A DNA stretch of 64,000 bases from Thalassotalea sp. Sam97 (GTDB taxonomy: Bacteria; Pseudomonadota; Gammaproteobacteria; Enterobacterales; Alteromonadaceae): the NCBI RefSeq assembly GCF_041379765.1, contig NZ_CP166919.1, positions 1,240,001 through 1,304,000 on the forward strand. The letters run 5' to 3'. Position numbers and translations under genes: made by a program. Each line of letters begins with the position of its first letter. The stretch's first letter is position 1. This document shows positions 54,220 to 61,931 of the stretch, in pieces. The notes beneath the pieces are model-generated. The model was not told the DNA's origin. It did not search any database and saw nothing but the letters and a program-made list of their open reading frames with translations.

Positions 54220-54672
54220 ATGGAAGCAAATTTAACAGTTGGCCAAATTGCCAAGCGAGCGGGCGTTAAAGTTTCAACACTGCACTTTTATGAACAAAAA
54301 GGATTAATAAGAAGTTGGCGTAATCAAGGTAACCAGCGTCGTTACAAAGCTGATGTACTAAGGCGCATATCCGTGATAAAGGTTGCACAAAATTTAGGTA
54401 TAAGCTTGGCGGAAATAAAGCAAGTATTTGCCACCTTACCTGATACCAGAACTCCCACCAAACAAGACTGGCAACACATATCAAGTGCTTGGCAACAGCA
54501 ACTGACCGAGCGCATAAACCAACTACAAAAACTGCAAGAGTCTTTAGATTCATGTATTGGCTGTGGCTGCTTAAGCTTAAAAAATTGTCCTTTGTATAAT
54601 CAAAATGATCATCTTCAGGCACAAGGCCCAGGTCCGGTATTACTGCAAGCTAAAGCAAATAACATCGATTGA
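54220..54672 (+). CDS. soxR: SoxR, redox-sensing MerR-family regulator
   Basis: 150 residues (E. coli 154). MerR helix-turn-helix (TVGQIAKRAGVKVSTLHFYE, about 6-25) with the SoxR wing RNQGNQRRYKADVLRRI, a dimerisation helix, and the [2Fe-2S] site Cys112-x2-Cys115-x-Cys117-x5-Cys123 (CIGCGCLSLKNC). The oxidised cluster switches target promoters on under superoxide or redox-cycling stress. There is no adjacent soxS; as in most non-enterics it should control targets directly. The nearest candidate target is the leftward promoter just upstream. Confidence 0.95.
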   Translation: MEANLTVGQIAKRAGVKVSTLHFYEQKGLIRSWRNQGNQRRYKADVLRRISVIKVAQNLGISLAEIKQVFATLPDTRTPTKQDWQHISSAWQQQLTERINQLQKLQESLDSCIGCGCLSLKNCPLYNQNDHLQAQGPGPVLLQAKANNID

Positions 54673-54866
54673 TGCATTACCCCATAAAAAATAAAAAAAT
54701 GAAAAAAGTTAACAGTGCTTGTAATAATTCGCATTGTGACGCCACTAATAGGTTATAAATCAACAATGTGGTTTTAATTGCTCATTAGTATCGCGAACGT
54801 AAGCGGACAAACTCTACGATAGATAGCAATGAAAACAGCTTATATAGGGAATAATAAGAGGAGCGA

Positions 54867-55397
54867 ATGGGACAGGATTATTACACACAACATATATTGC
54901 CGTATGGCGCGATGATCGCCAAAGTCGTGCGGGCTTACAGTTATACAGAGCAAGACTTTGAAGATCGCTACCAAGAAGTATGTTTACAAATTTGGCGCTC
55001 AAGGCATAGCTTTAAGCAACAATCGGCGATGTCTACGTGGATATATCGAATTGCGGTAAATGTTTGCTTAACGTTTGCAAAAAAGGAGCGTAAGGATGTT
55101 CAGCATGTCGATCTCGATACTGCCTCAGTCGTCGCTGAACCACAGGGCGGGCATGATATTAAGCAGCTTTACGCGGCAATTCGCCAGTTATCTGAACTCG
55201 ATAGGGCGATTATTGTGCTTTATCTTGACGACTATCAATACAAGCAAATCGCCGAGATCATTGGTATCAAAGCCAACAATGTGGGCGTGCGGATTAATCG
55301 TATTAAGCAACAACTTTATAAGCTGATTGAGCAAGGTGAAGCATTACCAATGAATAAGCCTGCACAACAACACATATTACAAGGAGAAAGCCAGTGA
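54867..55397 (+). CDS. ECF-type RNA polymerase sigma factor
   Basis: 176 residues with only regions 2 and 4. Region 2 (about 20-65) has YQEVCLQIWRSRHSF and MSTWIYRIAVNVC, the usual -10 recognition helix. Region 4 (about 100-160) has LSELDRAIIVLYLDDY and the helix-turn-helix QIAEIIGIKANNVGVRI. No region 1.1 or 3. It overlaps the next gene by 4 nt (GTGA), the typical sigma/anti-sigma coupling. A weak ECF-like promoter (GAAC at 54795, TCTA at 54813) precedes it; that is speculative. Ribosome binding site AAGAGGAG. Confidence 0.85.
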   Translation: MGQDYYTQHILPYGAMIAKVVRAYSYTEQDFEDRYQEVCLQIWRSRHSFKQQSAMSTWIYRIAVNVCLTFAKKERKDVQHVDLDTASVVAEPQGGHDIKQLYAAIRQLSELDRAIIVLYLDDYQYKQIAEIIGIKANNVGVRINRIKQQLYKLIEQGEALPMNKPAQQHILQGESQ

Positions 55398-56026
55398 CCG
55401 ATCCACTTAAGCAAATTTGGCATAATGACGAACAACAAGAATATCTAAACTTGCCAAAAATAAATGATTTATATACACAAAAGTCGCAATCGTTAATTGA
55501 GCGCTTTGAACGAAGCTTTGCAATTAATATTGTTGGCATAGCGGTTGGCGCAACTTTGGTTGCAGGTTATTTACTTTATCAACAGTTATACCTTTTAACG
55601 CTATTTATTGTGGTATCTGGGGCTTGGATGACCCTGCTTGGTAAGAAAAATCAGCGCCTGTTACAGCATATCGATAAACAACAAGATACATTTCATTATT
55701 TACAGACGTTCGATGACTGGTTAGAAGCCATGATGCAACAATATGATAAATTGTATCGCGTGTTCTACCCATTGTTGTTTTTGGTAACAATAGCTGAATT
55801 TAATTTAGCCAGTGCAGAAACAATAGAGTCGATAACAACAAAGGTACCGTTTGTATCTGTGTTTATTTTAGACTCACTATGGCATGTACTCACCGTGATC
55901 AGTATTAGCGCGATATTATGCTACTTCGGTGCGTGTATTTATCGCTTCGACATGAAGATGACCTACGGTGATCAGTTAAAAGCACTAAAACAAACACTAG
56001 CCGATATGCGTTCATTACAATCGTAG
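55394..56026 (+). CDS. Membrane protein coupled to the ECF sigma factor, putative anti-sigma
   Basis: 210 residues from a GTG that overlaps the sigma stop. A cytosolic N-terminus of about 40 residues (IWHNDEQQEYLNLPKIND) is followed by four hydrophobic segments (about 44-62, 65-82, 121-138, 158-180) and a C-terminal cytosolic helix. There is no HxxxCxxC zinc anti-sigma motif, so it is not a canonical ZAS protein. The position and coupling suggest that it binds the sigma factor; this is inference. No known family recognised. Confidence 0.6.
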   Translation: MTDPLKQIWHNDEQQEYLNLPKINDLYTQKSQSLIERFERSFAINIVGIAVGATLVAGYLLYQQLYLLTLFIVVSGAWMTLLGKKNQRLLQHIDKQQDTFHYLQTFDDWLEAMMQQYDKLYRVFYPLLFLVTIAEFNLASAETIESITTKVPFVSVFILDSLWHVLTVISISAILCYFGACIYRFDMKMTYGDQLKALKQTLADMRSLQS

Positions 56027-56055
56027 GCTATTTGCCAACAATGTGTTGATTCATG

Positions 56056-56100
56056 ATGAGCCGAGCCAGTATATCTTTAACTAATGGACTGGCTCGTCAT
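56056..56100. terminator. Hairpin between converging genes
   Basis: CGAGCCAGT / ACTGGCTCG with outer ATGA / TCAT pairing forms a strong stem with a 17-nt loop and no T-run. It occupies the place where the attC site of the third cassette would be expected, but lacks attC core sites. Confidence 0.45.
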
Positions 56101-56110
56101 AAGGCGAAAG

Positions 56111-56782
56111 TTAAATTGTTTTAGCGCTAATTGACTCGTTAGTATTACTTTGGCCTAACATGAATATACCAAGCCAGATAAACCAAATAATTTGAGTGAT
56201 GCCAAAAATTTCGGTGAAGACTTCATCGGGGTATATTGTTGCAATACCAGAAACGCCTACAATTATACCAATGTAATTAAGTCCTCGCGGGAATTCTTCC
56301 GCTTTTAAAGCTGCTATACTAACCAACAGTACCCAAAGTCCACCAACCAGCTCGTTTCCTCCCCCAAGGCTTTCGATTAGCACTGAAATCATTCTCCACA
56401 TATCAAAAGCTTTCTCGGCGGATAAATCCATCAGGTTAATTGCATGCGAAAGCCCAATATTTGCCAGCATGCCACTTGCAATGACCAGAACAACCCAAAC
56501 AACGCCGAAGACAGAACCCACTTTAACAATTGGAGCATTTGTTAGTTTTAGTTTTTCATATAAGCCAACAACAAGAACAGCTAAAAAAATTCCAAACACT
56601 GCATACATCAGAAAATAAATCATTGAAACTACAAACTGATTTTCTGCCAAATATGCCATTTTTTCTGATGCAGCACCTTCGGAGGGATATGCCCAAAAAG
56701 CGCCAAAGTACACAAAGGCAACAATATAAATCAATGCTTCAAAAATAGCTGAAACGCCTACAACTTTTTGTAGATTATTCAT
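56111..56782 (-). CDS. DUF4386-like membrane protein, third cassette gene
   Basis: 223 residues with about six membrane segments (near 8-28, 49-74, 87-108, 140-160, 167-183, 190-210). Overall pattern (IFEALIYIVAFVYFG, ESLGGGNELVGGLWVLLVSI) resembles DUF4386-type proteins, but the assignment is loose. On the minus strand the gene starts 30 nt after the attC2 core G^TTAGCA, so it occupies the third cassette position. No attC follows its stop, so the cassette is incomplete or the array ends here. Function unknown. Confidence 0.65.
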   Translation of the reverse strand: MNNLQKVVGVSAIFEALIYIVAFVYFGAFWAYPSEGAASEKMAYLAENQFVVSMIYFLMYAVFGIFLAVLVVGLYEKLKLTNAPIVKVGSVFGVVWVVLVIASGMLANIGLSHAINLMDLSAEKAFDMWRMISVLIESLGGGNELVGGLWVLLVSIAALKAEEFPRGLNYIGIIVGVSGIATIYPDEVFTEIFGITQIIWFIWLGIFMLGQSNTNESISAKTI

Positions 56783-56808
56783 TAATAACTATCCCGTTTT
56801 ATTCGTAA

Positions 56809-56910
56809 TGCTAACGCCGTTTTAAGCGGCAAATTATAGTTGGCTAAAATAAGTGAGGCACGAACAAAAAGCCAACTGTAATTTGTCCGACTTGAAAACC
56901 CTTGTTATAA
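56809..56910 (-). other. Integron recombination site attC2
   Basis: 102 bp, read on the minus strand. Core R'' TTATAAC at the 5' end, core R' GTTAGCA at the 3' end. The two arms are long and imperfectly complementary (GGGTTTTCAAGTCGGACAAAT against ATTTGCCGCTTAAAACGGC-type pairing, and AGTTGGC against GCCAACT). The cassette it closes begins G^TTATAAGG, the exact complement of its own R'' arm CCTTATAAC, as required for a circular cassette. Confidence 0.8.
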
Positions 56911-56912
56911 GG

Positions 56913-57356
56913 CTAATGCGCCACCCAGTTGAAAAAGTCTTCTGTTGATTTACAACTTAGATATTTGGCCTCAGGTACACCATTAACTTTAAATTTATAT
57001 CCTCTATCATTATGCCAGTATGTTGCAGTAGTAGTTTTGATCCAACAATCAAGCCATTCATCATGATGAGGAATTTTGCATTTGTCTTTACGAAGTGGAA
57101 CTGAGTTTATTGTAATTTGGCTTGATTCAGGAACTTGAACCCATTTAGAGATTGAATCCCATTCATTAGGCTTTTTTATAAAACGAACGGAATTACTATC
57201 ACTCTTAGATTCACCATCGCTTTGCTCTAAAACAATGATCATATCTTTAACAGTCCTAAATTTTCGTTCGATAGACTTTTGCTCGCCTTCGCAAACTTGT
57301 TCAGATGCGTTAGCTAATGAACAGATAAAAAATATTGAACACAAATGACGAGCCAT
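56913..57356 (-). CDS. Exported protein of unknown function, second cassette gene
   Basis: 147 residues with a short signal peptide (MARHLCSIFFICSLANA, cleavage before SEQVC). The mature part has four or five Cys, several Trp and many charged residues (KSIERKFRTVKDMIIVLEQ, HDEWLDCWIKTTTATYW) and resembles small secreted proteins with disulfides. No family recognised. The gene fills a 557-bp cassette (56815-57371) almost completely; its stop lies next to the attC2 core. This is typical of integron cassettes. Confidence 0.7.
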   Translation of the reverse strand: MARHLCSIFFICSLANASEQVCEGEQKSIERKFRTVKDMIIVLEQSDGESKSDSNSVRFIKKPNEWDSISKWVQVPESSQITINSVPLRKDKCKIPHHDEWLDCWIKTTTATYWHNDRGYKFKVNGVPEAKYLSCKSTEDFFNWVAH

Positions 57357-57365
57357 TCTCTAGCC

Positions 57366-57467
57366 TTATAACGCCCGCCTAACACGCAATGTGTTGGCGT
57401 GGCTTTTTGCGTTGTTTGCCAAAACCATGACAACTAATCATTGTCGGAGTTTAGGCGCTTGTTAGGC
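57366..57467 (-). other. Integron recombination site attC1, VCR-like
   Basis: 102 bp, read on the minus strand. R'' is GCCTAAC (fits RYYYAAC), L'' contains CGCCTAA, and the right end reads TTAGGCGGGCGTTA. That last string equals the right end of the Vibrio cholerae VCR consensus as I recall it. The arms pair imperfectly over their whole length. R'' complements the 5' boundary G^TTAGGC of its own cassette at 57927-57933. Confidence 0.87.
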
Positions 57468-57913
57468 TTCGAGATCAAAGCTTTGTAATCGAAAGGGTTT
57501 TTAATAAAACCCAATATTAATATTGCAGCGAAAAATATGCTTTTACCTATTTCAATAGTAAACAGCATCGGATCTGAAGAATAAGTTATTAACCCATGAT
57601 AACGAGTGTACGTCGTGCCTTCAAAGTAAGCGTCATATAGGTCGGTATATGGAAGGTAAAACAACCCAACACACCATAGCCTGATAATGAAATGTACAAT
57701 TTTACCATCTGTTTTGGTAACAATGGACACAGCGGGTTTTTCTATACTTTTTTCTTGAATTGGGTTTTCTTCATTTACGACAACAGGTTGTCTTTTTAGT
57801 AATTCTGATTCAATAGTTTTAAATCGTTCAGGGTAACTACCTCTGTCAATTGAGCCCATAGCTTCTTTTAGTTCAGAGGTAGAATAATTCTTATAATCGG
57901 GTTCAATACTCAT
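57434..57913 (-). CDS. Two-helix membrane protein, first cassette gene
   Basis: 159 residues. The N-terminal cytosolic part (YKNYSTSELKEAMGSIDRG, YPERFKTIESELLKRQ) resembles short helical N-termini common in cassette-borne membrane proteins. Two membrane segments follow (about 73-90 and 122-142). The last residues, SKPNKRLNSDND, are encoded inside attC1, so the recombination site supplies the C-terminus and stop codon. The gene fills a 561-bp cassette (57372-57932). Function unknown. Confidence 0.75.
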   Translation of the reverse strand: MSIEPDYKNYSTSELKEAMGSIDRGSYPERFKTIESELLKRQPVVVNEENPIQEKSIEKPAVSIVTKTDGKIVHFIIRLWCVGLFYLPYTDLYDAYFEGTTYTRYHGLITYSSDPMLFTIEIGKSIFFAAILILGFIKNPFDYKALISKPNKRLNSDND

Positions 57914-57933
57914 AATTTACTTAGAAGCCTAAC

Positions 57934-58280
57934 GCTTATTATGTAGACGTCTCAGTAATGTCGCCTACGATTATCAAATTAAAATACCAGAAATCCTAGC
58001 CAATTCATACTGTTACTAATGTAGTATCGCCACTGATTTATTTGTTGGGGATATTACTGACACTTCATTGTAATATGCCCTTATAACTATCATCTTTTAA
58101 TCAACTATTTCATGATGTTAAAGGCTGTGAACGTGGTTGTTTGGTGGGTTACTGAGAATTCTTAGTAATGTCGAGGGTATTTGATTCAAACGGCTGTATC
58201 TCGCAAACACTGGTCGTTAGAGTCCTCTAGGTTATTATCGAATCTAATATGAAATACGTGAACGTCAGATAGATACAAAC
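57934..58280. other. Gene-free region with short dispersed inverted motifs
   Basis: The motif TCAGTAAT or its complement occurs three or four times: 57952 (TCTCAGTAATGTCG), 58053 (ATATTACTGA), and a near-palindrome TTACTGAGAATTCTTAGTAA at 58149-58168 followed by TGTCG. The TCTCAGTAA copies at 57950 and 58149 are inverted to each other about 200 bp apart, which could mark a small non-coding element. No gene seen. Confidence 0.4.
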
Positions 58281-58316
58281 AAAAAGGCTCGTCTAATTAC
58301 GGTGACGAGCCTTTTT
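58281..58316. terminator. Terminator downstream of yceF
   Basis: A perfect 13-bp stem AAAAAGGCTCGTC / GACGAGCCTTTTT with a 10-nt loop; T-run on both strands. Confidence 0.9.
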
Positions 58317-58359
58317 ATATCGTTATCTGTAATATAAGGAAGGGGGATAGTTTATGTGG

Positions 58360-58947
58360 CTATTGCTGGGCCAGCACATCAAAACCTTGATTTTTTAATA
58401 GCTGGTGCAGGCGAATCAACGGCAGGCCAATTAAGGTATTTGGATCTGCGCCTTCAAGTGACTCAAATAAACAAATACCAAGCGCTTCACTTTTAAAGCT
58501 TCCTGCGCAGTTATATGGTTGCTCTGCTAATAAATAGTTGTTTATTTCGCTATCGGTTAACTCTCTAAAGTTAACATAAAAAGGCTCAACCAAAACTTCT
58601 GACTCGTTTGTTTTACTGTTATGCACACACAGCCCTGTTAAGAAGGTGACGGTTTTACCACTAAATGATTGTAATTGTTTAACCGCGTTTTCGTGGGTGT
58701 GTGGTTTACCTAATATATTACCTTCAGATAAGGCCACTTGATCAGAGCCGATAATCAAGGCGTTAGGGAAATCATTGGCAACCGCTTGTGCTTTTAATTT
58801 AGCTAAGCGTGCTACAAGCTGCTCGGCCGTTTCGCCGTCAAAGGCCGTTTCATCAACATTGGGTTTGGCGGTAGCAAAGTTAATATTAAATTTATCTAAT
58901 AGCGCCTTGCGAAAAGGCGAGGTTGAAGCAAGTACTATTTGAGTCAT
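58360..58947 (-). CDS. yceF: YceF, Maf-like nucleotide pyrophosphatase
   Basis: 195 residues. Maf/HAM1-type house-cleaning NTP pyrophosphatase; E. coli YceF prefers 7-methyl-GTP. Signatures are LASTSPFRKALLDKF, the KPNVDET loop, IIGSDQVALSEG, GKPHTHENAVKQL and GADPNTLIGLPLI. The orientation opposite to yceD is the same as in E. coli. Confidence 0.94.
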   Translation of the reverse strand: MTQIVLASTSPFRKALLDKFNINFATAKPNVDETAFDGETAEQLVARLAKLKAQAVANDFPNALIIGSDQVALSEGNILGKPHTHENAVKQLQSFSGKTVTFLTGLCVHNSKTNESEVLVEPFYVNFRELTDSEINNYLLAEQPYNCAGSFKSEALGICLFESLEGADPNTLIGLPLIRLHQLLKNQGFDVLAQQ

Positions 58948-59200
58948 ATCGGTTATTGTGTATATATATGTGAGGGCATAGTCTAACGGAAAATATCTCT
59001 AATGGCTAAATAGCGGTAACGGTTTTGACGTTTTATGGCGCCTATTTATAGAGGTGACCAAGTTAATCTAGGGTTAATGACGCAAAATTGTTCACAATTA
59101 ACTCACTTGTGTTAAAATTTGTCACGAATTAAGCAAAAGCACCGATTAGATTGAATTTTCTTTTGACACAAGGCAAGACAGCCTTTAATATGCGCGGCTT

Positions 59201-59713
59201 ATGAAAGATCTTAAACTTCCGGTTAGCATAGACCCATACAAAAGCGCGCAACGCCGCTTAGTTTGTGAAGGTTATTTTGAAATAACCGGTTTAGATAGAT
59301 TGCTTGCTGAAGCTGATACAGCTAGCGAGCATGTAAATGTTTTAATAAATTTTGATGTTGATGAACAAGGTTTGATTGTTATCAGCGGTGAGGCATCAAC
59401 CCAAGTTTATTTAACATGTCAGCGTTGTAATGATGCATTTATGCAAGAGCTGAAAGTCAACTTTGCTTACTCTCCTGTTAAAAATGAAGAGCAAGCAGAA
59501 GACTTACCAGAGCATTATGATGCCGTCGTTTTAGATGAAAATGGTGAAGTCAATTTACGCGAATTAGTGGAAGATGAGTTAATTCTTACGATTCCACTGA
59601 TACCGAAACATGACCTTAAGGACTGTGCTGCTGATGCAGATACAACTTGGGGTAAGTTACCGGATACGCTTGAGAAACCGAATCCATTTGATGTTTTAAA
59701 AAAACTCAAGTAA
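59201..59713 (+). CDS. yceD: YceD (DUF177), 23S rRNA accumulation protein
   Basis: 170 residues (E. coli 173). DUF177 proteins are needed for normal 23S rRNA levels in plants and bacteria. Family features: KLPVSIDPYKSAQR at the N-terminus, TCQRCNDAF in the middle, VVLDENGEVNLRELVEDEL, and the C-terminal NPFDVLKKLK. Directly precedes rpmF (25 nt), the conserved yceD-rpmF pair. Confidence 0.93.
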   Translation: MKDLKLPVSIDPYKSAQRRLVCEGYFEITGLDRLLAEADTASEHVNVLINFDVDEQGLIVISGEASTQVYLTCQRCNDAFMQELKVNFAYSPVKNEEQAEDLPEHYDAVVLDENGEVNLRELVEDELILTIPLIPKHDLKDCAADADTTWGKLPDTLEKPNPFDVLKKLK

Positions 59714-59738
59714 CTTTTTTTGAATTAGGAGTAAGGTA

Positions 59739-59909
59739 ATGGCCGTACAAAAGAGTAAAAAATCTCGTTCAAGACGTGGCATGCGCCGTTCACACGACGC
59801 ATTAACTGCTGAGAACTTATCAGTAGATAGCGTATCTGGCGAAACTCATCGTCGTCACCACGTAACTGCCGATGGCTTTTACAAAGGTGAAAAAGTTATC
59901 GCTAAATAA
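59739..59909 (+). CDS. rpmF: 50S ribosomal protein L32
   Basis: 56 residues, starting MAVQKSKKSRSRRGMRRSHD and ending GFYKGEKVIAK, a complete gammaproteobacterial L32 without the zinc Cys residues. The ATG has an AGGAGTAAGG ribosome binding site. Located between yceD and plsX, as in E. coli, where transcription links ribosome and lipid synthesis. Confidence 0.97.
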   Translation: MAVQKSKKSRSRRGMRRSHDALTAENLSVDSVSGETHRRHHVTADGFYKGEKVIAK

Positions 59910-59921
59910 GCGAGTTAACTT

Positions 59922-60953
59922 TTGCAGTATCTAACGGTCGCGTTAGATGTTATGGGGGGCGATAACGGCCCCCTTGTAACAATTCCCGCCGCAAAAATGG
60001 CTCTGCAACAGATGCCATATCTTAAGCTCATCCTATGTGGCGACAAAATTGCTATTGAAGCACACTTAAAACATCACGATCTCTTAAATCACTCTCGCAT
60101 TAGCATTGTTCATACTACACAAATTGTCGATATGGACGAAAAACCAAGTATTGCGTTACGCTCAAAGAAAGACTCATCAATGCGCGTTGCCATTAATTTA
60201 GTTAATGACGGCAAAGCAGATGCTTGCGTCAGTGCTGGTAATACAGGTGCATTACTCGCCACCGCCCACTATGTGCTAAAAATGCTACCTGGCATTAATC
60301 GTCCTGCGCTTGTTTCTCATTTACCAATAGCGGATTCTAACCGCCACGCCCTAATGCTTGATTTAGGCGCTAATGTCTTTGTTGATTCTGACACCTTATT
60401 CCAGTTTGCTGTTATGGGCGCTGTAATGGTTGAGGAAGTCGAAGGCATTGAATCACCAAAAGTGGCATTACTCAATATGGGCTCTGAAGATATCAAAGGC
60501 AGTGATCATATTCGCCAAACAGCCGCCATGCTTGAGCAAACCGACGGTATTAACTATGTTGGCTTTATTGAAGGTAACGATATTTTTTCTGGCAAGGTCG
60601 ATGTCATCGTTTGTGACGGTTTTGTCGGAAACGTTGCGTTAAAAACCTGTGAAGGGGTTGCTAAGTTGGTGATGTCAAAAGTGTCCAAAATCATCAATGA
60701 GAATATATTTACCCGTTTTTTGGGTGGATTACTCAATCCAACCTTAAAAAAAATCGTAAAACGCCTGAACCCCGACCAGTATAACGGGGCAAGTTTGATA
60801 GGATTACGCGGTATTGTGGTGAAAAGCCATGGTAACGCGACGAGCTCGGCATTTTATAACGCCATTGCTGAAGCAGTAAAAGAAGTTGAAAGACAAGTTC
60901 CACAAAAAATTCATCATAAGGTGGAACAAACGTTACTAAAAAGGTTTCAATAA
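59922..60953 (+). CDS. plsX: PlsX, phosphate acyltransferase
   Basis: 343 residues from a TTG at 59922; the sequence QYLTVALDVMGGDNGP then aligns with the E. coli N-terminus, and no ATG is available there. Makes acyl-phosphate from acyl-ACP for phospholipid synthesis. Signatures: ALDVMGGDNGP, SSMRVAINLVNDGKADACVSAGNTGALL, VVKSHGNA. Twelve nt after rpmF and 3 nt before fabH, clearly one operon. Confidence 0.95.
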   Translation: MQYLTVALDVMGGDNGPLVTIPAAKMALQQMPYLKLILCGDKIAIEAHLKHHDLLNHSRISIVHTTQIVDMDEKPSIALRSKKDSSMRVAINLVNDGKADACVSAGNTGALLATAHYVLKMLPGINRPALVSHLPIADSNRHALMLDLGANVFVDSDTLFQFAVMGAVMVEEVEGIESPKVALLNMGSEDIKGSDHIRQTAAMLEQTDGINYVGFIEGNDIFSGKVDVIVCDGFVGNVALKTCEGVAKLVMSKVSKIINENIFTRFLGGLLNPTLKKIVKRLNPDQYNGASLIGLRGIVVKSHGNATSSAFYNAIAEAVKEVERQVPQKIHHKVEQTLLKRFQ

Positions 60954-60956
60954 AAT

Positions 60957-61916
60957 ATGTATTCACGAATTGTAGGCACTGGGAGCTACTTTCCAGAGCA
61001 AGTTCGCTCCAATGCCGATTTAGAAAAAATGGTGGATACCACCAATGAATGGATCTTAGAAAGAACCGGTATTCAAGAAAGACGCATTTCCGCTGAGCAT
61101 GAAAACGTAGCCTATATGGGCGCAAAGGCCGCAGAGAAAGCCTTGGAAATGGCTGGTCTTAAAAAAGAAGACATCGATATGATTGTTATGGGTACGACCA
61201 CTAATCATGTTGATCTGCCAAGCGCTGCTTGTTACGTACAAAAATATTTAGACATGCCGTATATTCCGGCATTTGATGTGGCAGCTGCGTGTTCTGGATT
61301 TATTTATAGCTTAAGTATCGCCGACCAATATATTAAGTCGGGTATGGCTAAGCGTATTTTAGTGATTGGTGCCGATGCGATATCACACATGTGTGATCCT
61401 GACGATCGTGCCACCATCATTTTATTTGGTGATGCCGCTGGCGCGGTAATTTTAGAAGCCAGCGAAGAGCAGGGCATCATCTCAACTCACTTGCACTCTG
61501 ATGGTAACTATGGCGCATTACTAGGCGCTAACTCACCAAAACGTGGTGATCCGTTAACCGAAGAGAAGGCCTACATTTACATGAAAGGCAATGAGGTATT
61601 CAAGTTTGCGGTAACGCGCTTAAGCGAAATCGTTACTGAGACTCTTGAGCACAATAACATGGACAAATCAGACATCGACTGGTTAGTTCCTCATCAAGCC
61701 AACCTACGTATTATCGCGGCTGCAGCGAAAAAGCTAAGCTTACCAATGTCACAAGTTGTGGTAACGCTTGATAAATATGGTAATACGTCTGCAGCGACGA
61801 TTCCAACAGCGCTTGATGAAGCCGTTCGTGACGGTCGTATTCAGCGTGGTCAAACTATTTTAATGGAAGCCTTTGGTAGTGGTTTTACCTGGGGTAGCGC
61901 ATTAGTTCGTTTTTAA
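60957..61916 (+). CDS. fabH: FabH, 3-oxoacyl-ACP synthase III
   Basis: 319 residues (E. coli 317). Condenses acetyl-CoA with malonyl-ACP to start fatty-acid synthesis. The triad is visible: Cys112 in VAAACSGFIYSL, His in VPHQANLRI and Asn in YGNTSAATIP. The start TGGVNLEKM-equivalent region reads TGIQERRIS after NEWILERTG, as in the family. Second in the plsX-fabH-fabD-fabG run. Confidence 0.97.
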   Translation: MYSRIVGTGSYFPEQVRSNADLEKMVDTTNEWILERTGIQERRISAEHENVAYMGAKAAEKALEMAGLKKEDIDMIVMGTTTNHVDLPSAACYVQKYLDMPYIPAFDVAAACSGFIYSLSIADQYIKSGMAKRILVIGADAISHMCDPDDRATIILFGDAAGAVILEASEEQGIISTHLHSDGNYGALLGANSPKRGDPLTEEKAYIYMKGNEVFKFAVTRLSEIVTETLEHNNMDKSDIDWLVPHQANLRIIAAAAKKLSLPMSQVVVTLDKYGNTSAATIPTALDEAVRDGRIQRGQTILMEAFGSGFTWGSALVRF

Positions 61917-61931
61917 AAGGTTTACAAAATA

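Larger units (their letters stand above)
56815..57933 (-). mobile_element. Integron gene-cassette cluster without integrase (CALIN-like)
   Basis: Two complete cassettes in the same orientation, 57372-57932 and 56815-57371, each a promoterless single gene plus an attC. A third, open-ended one starts at 56814. For both complete cassettes the 5' end is the exact complement of the R'' core of its own attC. No integron integrase gene or attI is seen in the window. The cluster lies between the sigma-factor operon and yceF. Confidence 0.82.

Noticed and set aside
57934..58060. A further attC or attI upstream of the first cassette
   Set aside because: The G^TTAGGC boundary is present at 57927-57933, but I could not find a complementary R'' core or paired arms to its right. 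The site may be a secondary insertion point or a decayed attI.
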